DNA from: Pseudoxanthomonas sp. PXM01
GTDB lineage: Bacteria > Pseudomonadota > Gammaproteobacteria > Xanthomonadales > Xanthomonadaceae
Reading direction: 5' to 3'
DNA length: 64,000 nucleotides
Assembly: GCF_014851815.1 (NCBI RefSeq)
Contig: NZ_JACVAJ010000004.1
Location: 51,475-115,474, forward strand
Shown here: in pieces, positions 36,975 to 45,160 of the stretch
Layout: each line of letters begins with the position of its first letter
Numbering within the stretch: position 1 is the first letter of the stretch
Translations under genes and position numbers: made by a program
The notes under the pieces: model-generated
What the model saw: only the letters and a program-made list of their open reading frames with translations
What the model was told of the DNA's origin: nothing
Database searches by the model: none

Positions 36975-36999
36975 CCGCGGTATGGCAACTTCATGTCCG

Positions 37000-37896
37000 C
37001 TACCCGCTCGTTCTTTTGCGAGGGGACCGCTTGGAGACCTTTTTAGGTTTTGACTTGATGCCTGCAATCTCCAGAAGTTCCGGCGCATAGTGCAATTCAC
37101 CCTTCTCTTGGAGCTGGTCTGTCATCAGCGGCAATAGCTTCTTGTTTGTTTCCGCGAAATCTTCTAGATCAGCAGGCTTCCATACACGCTCCATCATCAC
37201 CTCACTGAGATCGTGGTATGCCGCTAGCAAGGGCGGGTGAAGCAGCGCTGCAGCTGTAAAGGAGACACAAGTGTCAAAGGCGGTCTGCGAAGCCAGCTTC
37301 CCGTTGCGTGCGCGTTGAGCCTCCAGATTGGCAGCCAAGCTCAGCGTCAACGATGCGAGCGGTGGCGTCTTGTTGCTGCCATATCGATCAGTAAAGGCAT
37401 TGCTCAGAGCCGTTACGTCAGGCAAAGGTGCGATGTGCATGTCTACGGAGCCTGGCAACTCGCTTTTACTTCGTGGCCATAGATGCTTGCGTAAGGGGCC
37501 GGGCACGCTATTGAGCGCATACATCAGCACCTGGTCGAACACACGTCCGTGTATGTCCGTCTCCAAGAGGTGGAAGATAGGGTGATTGGCCCAGTAGACG
37601 ATCGGATATCCCGGCAAGGCCAGCTGCATAGCCACTACGTTGGCTTTCACCGCGGGCATACCCTGAAGCAGTCGGCGTAGTTTGCCTTGGGCAGCCTGAT
37701 AGCTCCCCGATCGCTTGAGCAGATCCTTCTCCAATTGGTGGGGATTCCAGATGCCCGTCGCCGAAGCAGCGGCGGCGAAAGTCGCCAGTGCCACTGGGCG
37801 CTTCAAAGGCTTGCTCCAGAAGCCCACATGAAACTCGGGCGGCACCGTGATGGGCGTTACCACATCGAGGTCATCTTGTGGAGACGAAGTTTTCAA
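37000..37896 (-). CDS. Unknown soluble protein
   Basis: A 298-residue protein. It appears mostly helical, with a very basic C-terminus (KSKPKKVSKRSPRKRTSG) that may bind nucleic acid. No motifs are recognised; alanine/leucine-rich helices lie at about residues 35-50 and 175-225. The first codon is a TTG at 37,896, and GTG codons 11 and 17 residues later are alternatives. It is divergent from the small gene next to tnsA and so probably belongs to the cargo rather than to the transposition genes. Confidence 0.5.
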   Translation of the reverse strand: MKTSSPQDDLDVVTPITVPPEFHVGFWSKPLKRPVALATFAAAASATGIWNPHQLEKDLLKRSGSYQAAQGKLRRLLQGMPAVKANVVAMQLALPGYPIVYWANHPIFHLLETDIHGRVFDQVLMYALNSVPGPLRKHLWPRSKSELPGSVDMHIAPLPDVTALSNAFTDRYGSNKTPPLASLTLSLAANLEAQRARNGKLASQTAFDTCVSFTAAALLHPPLLAAYHDLSEVMMERVWKPADLEDFAETNKKLLPLMTDQLQEKGELHYAPELLEIAGIKSKPKKVSKRSPRKRTSG

Positions 37897-37962
37897 GAGT
37901 GTGCCAATGGCTGCGCGCGGGGACGTTCTATCGTCTCAACACCGAACCATCCGTGCCAGTCC

Positions 37963-38268
37963 GTGACAACGAGGGAGAACACCATCGCCGCGCGCGCCGA
38001 GGAACTGGAGCGCTGGATGCTCACAGAGTTTGGGCCGGTCTTGAGCGGCCGGACCTTGCGTGGACTGCTGGGATATCCGTCAGCGGACGCGTTTCGGCAG
38101 GCTCATCGACGTCATGGCGCGCCTGTCAGGCTTTTCCTTCAGGAAGGCCGAAAGGGCTGGTGTGCAGCTACCCGAGAGGTAGCTGACTGGATAGCCCGCA
38201 CCGAAGCTGCAACGTCCACAACCCCGCTGCCGCCGAGAAGCGGCAGCCCAATCCCACCAAAGGAGTAG
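37963..38268 (+). CDS. Small putative DNA-binding protein upstream of tnsA
   Basis: About 101 residues from GTG 37,963. The body RWMLTEFGPVLSGRTLRGLL, then GYPSADAFRQAHRRHGAPVR, is helical and basic with a helix-turn-helix feel (SGRTLRGLLGYPSADAFRQA). The tail is Pro-rich. Genes of this size upstream of transposition operons often encode regulators; that role is inferred from position only. An ATG at 38,017 is an alternative start. Confidence 0.45.
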   Translation: MTTRENTIAARAEELERWMLTEFGPVLSGRTLRGLLGYPSADAFRQAHRRHGAPVRLFLQEGRKGWCAATREVADWIARTEAATSTTPLPPRSGSPIPPKE

Positions 38269-38296
38269 ATGATGAGATAGCCCGCCTCGTACTGAC

Positions 38297-38397
38297 GTTT
38301 CCCCGGGCCGGAAACGCGAAAGGCCAGACTTTCGTCTGGCCTCACGGTTTACTGCATAAGCTTGGCGGCTATGTAGTAATCGTACGCGTGCGCGTAC
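38297..38397. promoter_or_regulatory. Cluster of hairpins and palindromes upstream of tnsA
   Basis: Three inverted repeats occur within 100 bases: a GTTTC/GAAAC arm pair at 38,297-38,315, a perfect 9-bp stem AGGCCAGAC/GTCTGGCCT with a TTTC loop at 38,321-38,342, and GTACGCG-TG-CGCGTAC at 38,382-38,397. None has a proper T-run. They may terminate read-through and form an operator for the tns operon. Confidence 0.45.
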
Positions 38398-38485
38398 CCC
38401 CTTGTCAACAGGGGAGTACCGTGATTTTGCCCGGATCGACATCCTTTTTCTTCGGCTGGTAGCCCCAGCCGATCAGGACGATCCA

Positions 38486-39241
38486 ATGACACTACATAAC
38501 TCCTACTGGGGCCACGGTGGCCCCGTGTTTCCGCGGGCGCCAATTCGCTGGGCGCCCCCCGAAGATTTAGCTGCCGGCGTGTATTGGTGGTGGCCGGAAG
38601 AAGGCAAGGTTAGGGCTCGCAAGTTGCTCAGCCGCGCCGCGATGCGCCCGATCTATCGATTTACTAGTTTGAAGATGGGCCGCTCCGTTCACTTGGAGTC
38701 GGCGTTGGAACACCAGGTGGCGTTGCTGCTCGATGCCTGCCCCCTGGTGGATGCCTTTGCCGAACAGCCGGTGCAAATGGAGTTCGACAGCGGTAAGGGC
38801 ATGAGCCGGCATTTCCCGGACTTTGCCGTCACCTACTGCGGTAAACCCTGGTTTCTGGAGCTCAAGTACGCCAAGGACGTGGACGCGGCTTGCCGGCGGC
38901 GCACGCAGCAGCTCACAGAGTTGCTGGCTCCGCTGGGCATCGGCTATCGCCTGGTCACGGAGCAGGACCTTCCCCAACGCGAGCGAATGACCAATGCGTG
39001 GGCGCTGATCCAGCGTGGACGCCAGACCGTGGGCGATCAGCTGCGGTTGGTTGTCTTCCAGCGTGTCTTCCAGCAGCAGGGCATCTCGCTCGGCAAGATC
39101 GGCTGGAACATCCCAGCCACGGCGGCCGCGCTGGCGAGCGAGCTGATGCGGGGCCGATTGCATGCGGACTTCGGCACGAAGCTGAGTATGGAAACCCCGG
39201 TGTTCACCACCCCTGTACAGGGGGGCTGGCTATGGGCGTAG
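38486..39241 (+). CDS. tnsA: TnsA-like transposon endonuclease
   Basis: A 251-residue protein of the TnsA family, the type II restriction-like nuclease that cuts the 5' strands at the transposon ends so that the element excises as in Tn7. The nuclease core shows LESALEHQVALL (Glu71/75), HFPDFAVTY (Asp112) and FLELKYAKD (Glu125-x-Lys127), equivalent to Glu63, Asp114 and Gln130-x-Lys132 of Tn7 TnsA. The C-terminal helical domain should contact TnsC. ATG 38,486 follows AGGACGATCC; an in-frame TTG 28 codons upstream is less likely. tnsB overlaps its end by ten bases. Confidence 0.88.
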   Translation: MTLHNSYWGHGGPVFPRAPIRWAPPEDLAAGVYWWWPEEGKVRARKLLSRAAMRPIYRFTSLKMGRSVHLESALEHQVALLLDACPLVDAFAEQPVQMEFDSGKGMSRHFPDFAVTYCGKPWFLELKYAKDVDAACRRRTQQLTELLAPLGIGYRLVTEQDLPQRERMTNAWALIQRGRQTVGDQLRLVVFQRVFQQQGISLGKIGWNIPATAAALASELMRGRLHADFGTKLSMETPVFTTPVQGGWLWA

Positions 39242-41289
39242 GTAGCTTCACGATGGGCCAGCGCTTCGAACTCGATGGCCAGCGACATCACATTACCCGC
39301 GTGCTTGAAGACGAGCGCATCGAGTTCGAAAACGCCGACAACGGTCGTCGCCAGGAACTGCTGCTTGGCGAGTTGCTCGGTCATCACAAGAAGGGGCGCC
39401 TGGTCTTCAAGTCCCTGGCAGAGCCCACTTCGGGTGCGCGGGCGGCGATGCGTGTTCTGAACAATGCATTGCTGGCGGCAGTAACGCCAGCACAGCAGAA
39501 GCTCGCCGCCCTACGCCTGCATTTCGTCAAGCGACTGGAAGGGGTGGTCACGACACGGGCGGTGGTTGAGCCGTTGATCGAGGCGATCTGGACGGGCCTG
39601 GGCGCGCCGGAACGCGAGCTCATGCCGAGTATTCCGCATGCCAGCTCGGTGTCTCGCTGGAGGCGGCAGTACCGCGAGTGCGATGAGAGCATCAATGCCT
39701 TGCTGGATCGCGTCGCACTCAAGGGAAACCGGGAAAGTCGCCTGCATCCGGAGGTGGAGGATCTGGTCGAGCGCTGCATCCAAGAGCTGTATCTGGCCCC
39801 GGAGCGACGCAACATGGAAACCGTGCTGGCCGCGATCAACCAGCACATTGACGCTGCCAACCTGCAGCGCATCAGCTCAGAACACCTGCCTCGGGTGGGT
39901 TACAGCTGTCTGCGTACCCGCATCAGGGAGATCCCTGCCTACGACGTCTGGGCAGCACGCTATGGCAAGCGGTCTGCGGATGTGAAGTTCCGCAGCTCAG
40001 GGCTCGGCGAGCAGGCATCCCTGCCATTGGAACGAGCGTCGATCGACCATTGCCGACTGGATGTGTTCGTTGTCGATGAGCAGACCGGCCTTCCACTGGG
40101 GCGTCCGTGGCTGACGGTGATCCTGGACGAGTGCACGCGCATGGTCCTGGGCTATTCGCTCAGCTTCGATGATCCCAGTGCCATGACGGTGATGCGGGCG
40201 CTGCGGCATGCGATGTTGCCCAAGGATGAAGATCCCGATCTGCTCAATGCCTGGCCCGCTTGGGGTGTGATCCGCACGTTGGTGGTCGACAACGGCCTTG
40301 AGTTTCACGGCTTCAGTCTGGACCACGCCACCGGTCGATTCGGCACCACGGTTCAGACCTGTCCGCGGCGCCAACCTTGGTACAAGGGCAAGATTGAGCG
40401 CTACTTCCGCACCGTCATGAGCGACCTGCTCAGCGAGATTCCGGGGCGAACGTTTTCCAACGTTTTGGAGCGGGGCGACTACGACAGCGCCAAGCACGCA
40501 GTCATCACTCTGGAATCGTTGAATCGTGTGCTGAAGATCTGGACGGTGGATTTTTACCACCAGCGTCGACACAGCGCCCTGGGCGAGAAGCCTGCAGCCA
40601 AGTGGGCACGGCTGATCGGGCAAGTGGATCGCCATCTTCCTGACTCTGCCGAGTCCATGGAGGCGTCCTTTGGCAAGCCGCTTAAGCGCACATTGGGCCA
40701 TCAGGGTGTGCAGAACGATAGCTTGCTCTACAACAGCGACGCACTGGCCGCGCTTCGCCATCGGCACGGAGATCGCTTCGTCATCAGCGTTATCACCAAC
40801 GACGAGGACGTGGGCTACCTCTATGCCGTGTGCCCGGACACGGGTGAGTACTTGAAGGTTCCGGCCGTGGATGCGGCCTATGCCAATGGCATGACGCGCT
40901 GGCAGCACCGCAAGTGCCGCGAGTACGCCAACCTGCTGTCCGAGGAATCTCAGGACAACGTCAGCTTGGCCGATGCCAAGCAGCGCATTCGCAAGCTGAT
41001 TGCCCAGGACATGCTGCTCAACCCCGGCAAATCGCGTAGCAAGCTGCATCGCTGGCTCAAAGGGCAGGACCCGCTTGAAGTGCCCGCGCCGGCCCCGGCA
41101 TCAGCCAAGAAGCCCACCCGCAAGAAGTCCGCTCCGTCGTCCAAGAGCACGCCGGGACTTGAGGTGCCTACCGCTCCGTTCTCGCCGCCTGCACAGCCCG
41201 CCCGTACCAGCACCGAGTTCGCCGACGAACTGTTGCTGACACTGGATGCCGGAATCGCCAACCAATTCAAGAAGGAAGCTTTCGCATGA
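39232..41289 (+). CDS. tnsB: TnsB-like DDE transposase
   Basis: A 685-residue retroviral-integrase-superfamily transposase that binds the end repeats and joins 3' ends to target DNA. The catalytic triad is Asp272 (ASIDHCRLDVFVVD), Asp353 (LVVDNGLEF) and Glu389 (KGKIERYFRT), a DD35E spacing. The N-terminal helical domains bind DNA, and the C-terminal 100 residues form a Lys/Pro/Ala-rich tail, which in this family contacts TnsC. ATG 39,232 has GGGGG before it and lies within the tnsA end. The tnsC start overlaps the stop by four bases. Confidence 0.93.
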   Translation: MGVGSFTMGQRFELDGQRHHITRVLEDERIEFENADNGRRQELLLGELLGHHKKGRLVFKSLAEPTSGARAAMRVLNNALLAAVTPAQQKLAALRLHFVKRLEGVVTTRAVVEPLIEAIWTGLGAPERELMPSIPHASSVSRWRRQYRECDESINALLDRVALKGNRESRLHPEVEDLVERCIQELYLAPERRNMETVLAAINQHIDAANLQRISSEHLPRVGYSCLRTRIREIPAYDVWAARYGKRSADVKFRSSGLGEQASLPLERASIDHCRLDVFVVDEQTGLPLGRPWLTVILDECTRMVLGYSLSFDDPSAMTVMRALRHAMLPKDEDPDLLNAWPAWGVIRTLVVDNGLEFHGFSLDHATGRFGTTVQTCPRRQPWYKGKIERYFRTVMSDLLSEIPGRTFSNVLERGDYDSAKHAVITLESLNRVLKIWTVDFYHQRRHSALGEKPAAKWARLIGQVDRHLPDSAESMEASFGKPLKRTLGHQGVQNDSLLYNSDALAALRHRHGDRFVISVITNDEDVGYLYAVCPDTGEYLKVPAVDAAYANGMTRWQHRKCREYANLLSEESQDNVSLADAKQRIRKLIAQDMLLNPGKSRSKLHRWLKGQDPLEVPAPAPASAKKPTRKKSAPSSKSTPGLEVPTAPFSPPAQPARTSTEFADELLLTLDAGIANQFKKEAFA

Positions 41290-42350
41290 ACACCCAGATC
41301 AACCCCGAACTGCCTCTGTTGAAGCACATGGATATCGTCAAGAATCTCTGCATCGCTACGCCCTCGTATTCCGGTATCCAGCGCGAGCTGCGCCGCACGC
41401 TAAGGGAAACGGCCAGCACCAGTACGCCGGCCTGCAAGCACTTCGTGGGCTATTCGCGTACTGGCAAGTCCTTCGCGTTCCGAGAATTCGAGTCCGGCTA
41501 TCCCGCCGAACGCACCGATCAGGGGCTTCGCAAAGAGGTGATCTACGTGCAGGCACCGGTGCGCGGTACCATCAAGGGATTGATGGAAGCGCTTTTGCGC
41601 GCACTGGGTGACCCGCTGTGGATGGTGGGTACCTACTCGAACATGCTGGCCAGGCTGCTGACGCTGCTGGAGGAAGCGCAGACCAAGATGATCATCCTGG
41701 ACGAGTTCCAGCACCTGATCGACAAGGGTCAGCGCGCTCTGCTCGCCGGCACCACCGATTGGCTCAAGGCCTTGGTCGAGCCCAATACCTTCAGTCTGAT
41801 CTGTGTGGGTCTGCCCAGCTCCAAGGAATTGATCTTCCGCAGCGAACAGCTGAGCAATCGCTTCGATCCGACCATTGAGGTGCCGGTCTACGACTGGACC
41901 AACCCGCACTCGCAAAAGGTGTTCCGCTCGATCTTGCATGCCATTCAGGAGAAGCTGGCGCCCTTCGAGCTGCCGCAGTTGTCCAACCCTGACATGGCGC
42001 TGCGCATGTATCTGGCCACCGGCGGACGGATCGGACTGTTGTCCAAGCTGCTCGATCGTGCCGCGAAGAACGCCATTTGGGACAACCGCACCGCGATCCG
42101 TGTCCAGGACCTGCACGATGCCTTCACCACCGCCATCTGGTACGCCGAGAAATCGCCCATCCAGCAGGGTCCGTTCCTGGGCACTCTCGATCCGGCCACT
42201 ACGGCCCACTTGTGTGCGCAGTCGATGGCCTTGGCCGCCCGCGTCCCCCTCGAAGAGGCGGACCTGCAGACCCATCTGGGCACTCTGCAGTCGCCCAGGC
42301 CGCCGCGCCGGCGTGCAGTGCGGCGCGAGCTGGCTCGGGCGGTGGCGTGA
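41286..42350 (+). CDS. tnsC: TnsC-like AAA+ ATPase, transposition regulator
   Basis: A 354-residue AAA+ ATPase that assembles on DNA and links the target-selection protein to TnsAB. Walker A is GYSRTGKS (Lys61), Walker B is MIILDEFQHL (Asp139-Glu140), and a sensor-like VGLPSS follows. The basic C-terminus (PRPPRRRAVRRELARAVA) may bind DNA or TnsB. Length and motifs place it with TniB/TnsC proteins. It is translationally coupled to tnsB and tniQ. Confidence 0.92.
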   Translation: MNTQINPELPLLKHMDIVKNLCIATPSYSGIQRELRRTLRETASTSTPACKHFVGYSRTGKSFAFREFESGYPAERTDQGLRKEVIYVQAPVRGTIKGLMEALLRALGDPLWMVGTYSNMLARLLTLLEEAQTKMIILDEFQHLIDKGQRALLAGTTDWLKALVEPNTFSLICVGLPSSKELIFRSEQLSNRFDPTIEVPVYDWTNPHSQKVFRSILHAIQEKLAPFELPQLSNPDMALRMYLATGGRIGLLSKLLDRAAKNAIWDNRTAIRVQDLHDAFTTAIWYAEKSPIQQGPFLGTLDPATTAHLCAQSMALAARVPLEEADLQTHLGTLQSPRPPRRRAVRRELARAVA

Positions 42351-44041
42351 GCGCTAGCGCTATCACGCAGGTGGGTGGCCTGTTGGTGGCCACGCCCTTA
42401 CCCAATGACCGCGAGACGGCCATTGGGTACGTCCTGCGTTTGACTCAGGCCAATGGTTACCGGTCGCCAACCATGTTCATGCCCAAAGGTGAATCGGCCT
42501 ATTTCATCAATCGTGGCGGCTCGGAGCAGATGTTGCAGACAGTAGCCGGGTTGACCGCGGAACAAGCTCAGCGCCTGGCCATTACCAAGGAGCCGGAGGG
42601 ATATCGGGTGATGGGCCAGTTGCTCAAGGCGCGCGAGCTGCTGCTCGACCATCACCGCATCTGTCCAGCCTGTGTGGAAGAGGACGGAATCTTCGATGCA
42701 AGCTGGCATTTGCGCTGCATGAGTCACTGCGCAAAGCACGGGCTGCCCCTGATCGACCACTGCGAAGTTTGTCACAAGGGACTCTCCATGGCGCGACCTG
42801 GTGTTGGGGTGTGCCGATGTCAGTGGCTTTTGATGTGTAACGAGCGACCAGAGCCCTGTTCGCATCAGCTGCGAGCGGTCATGCAGGGCATTCGGTCCCG
42901 GCTATTCGAGAACAGGACCGTGGCGCAGCCCACTCGGGCCTTGCCTCACTTCGAGGGTTTGGATCTGGGGAGTTTTCTAACTCTGATTCGCGCCCTGCAT
43001 AAGCATGTGGCCGTGCAGCAAGGCCTGACCATAGGCGAGCGGCGCATGAGAGAGGAGATCATGGAAGTCGTTGCCCGGGCTATGCACGCCTTCAAGAAGG
43101 GACTGGGTGCAGTGCAGGCAATCCTGCAAGACGGTAAAGCCCTGGTGCCCGGCAAAGGTCCCGGTAGCCAGAAGGCCTATAACTGGTACTACGATCACCA
43201 GTACGACCTTCGCTCAATACCAGAACTGGCGTTTATCGGTGAAGCGATCGCCGCGGCTGGTCGAGGGGAGTCGGATCAGTTCGTGATCTCTCCAAAACCA
43301 GCACTGGAAGCGGATTCGCGGCCGGACGTCACCACGAAGAAGCGCGAGCGCCGTGATTGGGAGCGTGAGTGGGTCCGACTGGAAGATCTCGCCACTCAGA
43401 CCGGCTGTTCGCTGTCAGGCTTGCAGCAGGCTATCGATCTGAAGTTCATTCGCGGCGGTACTAAGCGTCCCGGTATCGCTGTGCTGCATCGTAATGAACT
43501 AGACAGGCTTGTCCCTTCCCAACATGCCGGCCTGTCGGCAGAGCATGCAGCTGGCTTTCTTGGCGTCACTCCCAAATTGCTTGAATGGCTTTTCGCCTCC
43601 CAGAATCTACCATCGGTCCATATTCCGGTATCAGGCGGGCCATATGCGGTAGAGGATGTGACAAAGGCGCGTGCGCTCTTTCATGCCGCCCGAGGGCGAG
43701 TGCTTACAGGCTCGCCTAGGATGACATTGGCGAGTTTTCTCAATGCCGCCCCCCACGTCCAACTCGCCAATGCTCATCGTGTGATAAAGGCAATTGCGGG
43801 ACACGACCCACTCTGGGCCGAACAGCCTCCGCGAGGGAAAGCTTTGGCCTCGCGTTTCTGGCGTGAGGCCTTTCTGGAGAAACTGGCAAGCGAGGAAACG
43901 GCGGAAGCAGCTGAAGGGAGCCAAACGGCCCCCGCGCTAGATGCAGAGGAGCTGGTCTCAACCGATCTTCTGCAGGCCATGGCCGACCAACTATGCCGAG
44001 AGAATCTGGCAAAGCGGCTTCGTCGCAGATCTTTGGACTGA
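42347..44041 (+). CDS. tniQ: TniQ/TnsD-family target-selection protein
   Basis: A 564-residue TniQ-family protein. The N-terminal TniQ domain contains two zinc-finger-like clusters: CPACVEEDG (Cys106, Cys109), then HLRCMSHCAKH (Cys124, His127, Cys128, His131) and CEVC (Cys139, Cys142). The long C-terminal region has helix-turn-helix-like segments (VRLEDLATQTGCSLSGLQQA, then LSAEHAAGFLGVTPKLLEWL), as expected for a TnsD that reads a fixed target. GTG 42,347 overlaps the tnsC stop. It is the only TniQ in the element, so it is the prime candidate for directing insertion into comF. Confidence 0.9.
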   Translation: MSASAITQVGGLLVATPLPNDRETAIGYVLRLTQANGYRSPTMFMPKGESAYFINRGGSEQMLQTVAGLTAEQAQRLAITKEPEGYRVMGQLLKARELLLDHHRICPACVEEDGIFDASWHLRCMSHCAKHGLPLIDHCEVCHKGLSMARPGVGVCRCQWLLMCNERPEPCSHQLRAVMQGIRSRLFENRTVAQPTRALPHFEGLDLGSFLTLIRALHKHVAVQQGLTIGERRMREEIMEVVARAMHAFKKGLGAVQAILQDGKALVPGKGPGSQKAYNWYYDHQYDLRSIPELAFIGEAIAAAGRGESDQFVISPKPALEADSRPDVTTKKRERRDWEREWVRLEDLATQTGCSLSGLQQAIDLKFIRGGTKRPGIAVLHRNELDRLVPSQHAGLSAEHAAGFLGVTPKLLEWLFASQNLPSVHIPVSGGPYAVEDVTKARALFHAARGRVLTGSPRMTLASFLNAAPHVQLANAHRVIKAIAGHDPLWAEQPPRGKALASRFWREAFLEKLASEETAEAAEGSQTAPALDAEELVSTDLLQAMADQLCRENLAKRLRRRSLD

Positions 44042-44223
44042 TCAGGCCCGGAGATCCAGAGATGATAACTACTTGCCACTGGGCGCTCTTGCTCACTTGT
44101 TACCCGAGCGACGCCACCCTAAGATCGCGCTTCTCGGGGTTCGCCACCTAACCTAGTGCCGAACTCCGCATTTGGGGCATGCTGCAAAGTGGAATAGTCT
44201 GACCTCTAAGGAAGGGGATCGTT

Positions 44224-45144
44224 ATGGCGTTTGAGGTGCCAGGAGGTTATGAAGGTCTGTCCAGGCAGGTCTTTCAGAGATTTAGAAGCTTGGTGGCTGT
44301 GGGCGCCATAGACATTGTTACGCCTACCGCCTTCGACGCCTGGACGCGAAACTTCAACTCTGAAGAAGAAAAGTACCTTGCTGCGCAGATGCTGAGCGCA
44401 TCGGTCATTAGAACCGACCGAATGAAGAAATCCAGTTATCGGCAGATCATAGAGGTGATCATTCCCGATCTGCTTCGCTCATCAGGGCTTTGGAACTTTC
44501 GTTGCATCGGCGCAATGGAAGACACGTTTAGGTTACCCGCTCAAGCGCAGCAAGCATCTGTTCGATTCATGCCCGTCGATGGTCGAAGAATCGACGCCCG
44601 TCCCGGCAACAGTGGCGAATCAATCCTGCGTGAATTTGGCATCCAGGCTCGTATCGCGGACCCTTTCTTTGTTCGAGCCGATTCACCGAACGCCTGGCGC
44701 AATCCTCCTAGACTGCTCATCTTGCTGGATGACCTACTAGGTACTGGCACACAGATCAACAGGTTTGCTCGTGCCTACAACATAGCCAACTTGCCTGCGA
44801 CAACGGAATGCATCTACGTACCATTACTTGCGACAGAGTCTGGAATACAGGCAACTGAAGCACAGAACCCACGGATACAAGTTCGACCCGTTGAAACACT
44901 TGGCGGTAGCTCAGCATTTTTTAGTGAGTCCGTGACAACTCCCGGCGCCTGGGGTCGGGATCATTACAATAGTGCGAATGATGCGCGCAGGTTCTATCAA
45001 GAGCTCATTCGAGCCAAGGCGCTAGGAGCCGAGGGCACACACTCGCTTGAGCTCACCGTACTTCTGCCAGGAAGACCGCCAAACAATACTTTGAAGGCGT
45101 ACTGGGCAGAAAGTGACCAGTGGACGCCGCTACTTCGGCGCTAA
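44224..45144 (+). CDS. Phosphoribosyltransferase-like protein (PRTase-CE-type), conflict-system candidate
   Basis: A 306-residue protein with a PRPP-loop-like motif LLILLDDLLGTGTQ (Asp169-Asp170, Thr174-Gly175-Thr176), as in type I phosphoribosyltransferases, but without a known nucleobase-binding hood. PRTase-like domains of this sort recur in anti-phage systems, including some retron effectors, where they are expected to act on nucleotides. There is a very strong AAGGAAGGGG ribosome-binding site. It is the first gene of a three-gene operon; the ATPase gene starts 16 bases after its stop. The stretch 44,042-44,223 upstream presumably contains the promoter. Substrate unknown. Confidence 0.7.
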   Translation: MAFEVPGGYEGLSRQVFQRFRSLVAVGAIDIVTPTAFDAWTRNFNSEEEKYLAAQMLSASVIRTDRMKKSSYRQIIEVIIPDLLRSSGLWNFRCIGAMEDTFRLPAQAQQASVRFMPVDGRRIDARPGNSGESILREFGIQARIADPFFVRADSPNAWRNPPRLLILLDDLLGTGTQINRFARAYNIANLPATTECIYVPLLATESGIQATEAQNPRIQVRPVETLGGSSAFFSESVTTPGAWGRDHYNSANDARRFYQELIRAKALGAEGTHSLELTVLLPGRPPNNTLKAYWAESDQWTPLLRR

Positions 45145-45160
45145 GAAGGCGATCGACTAC

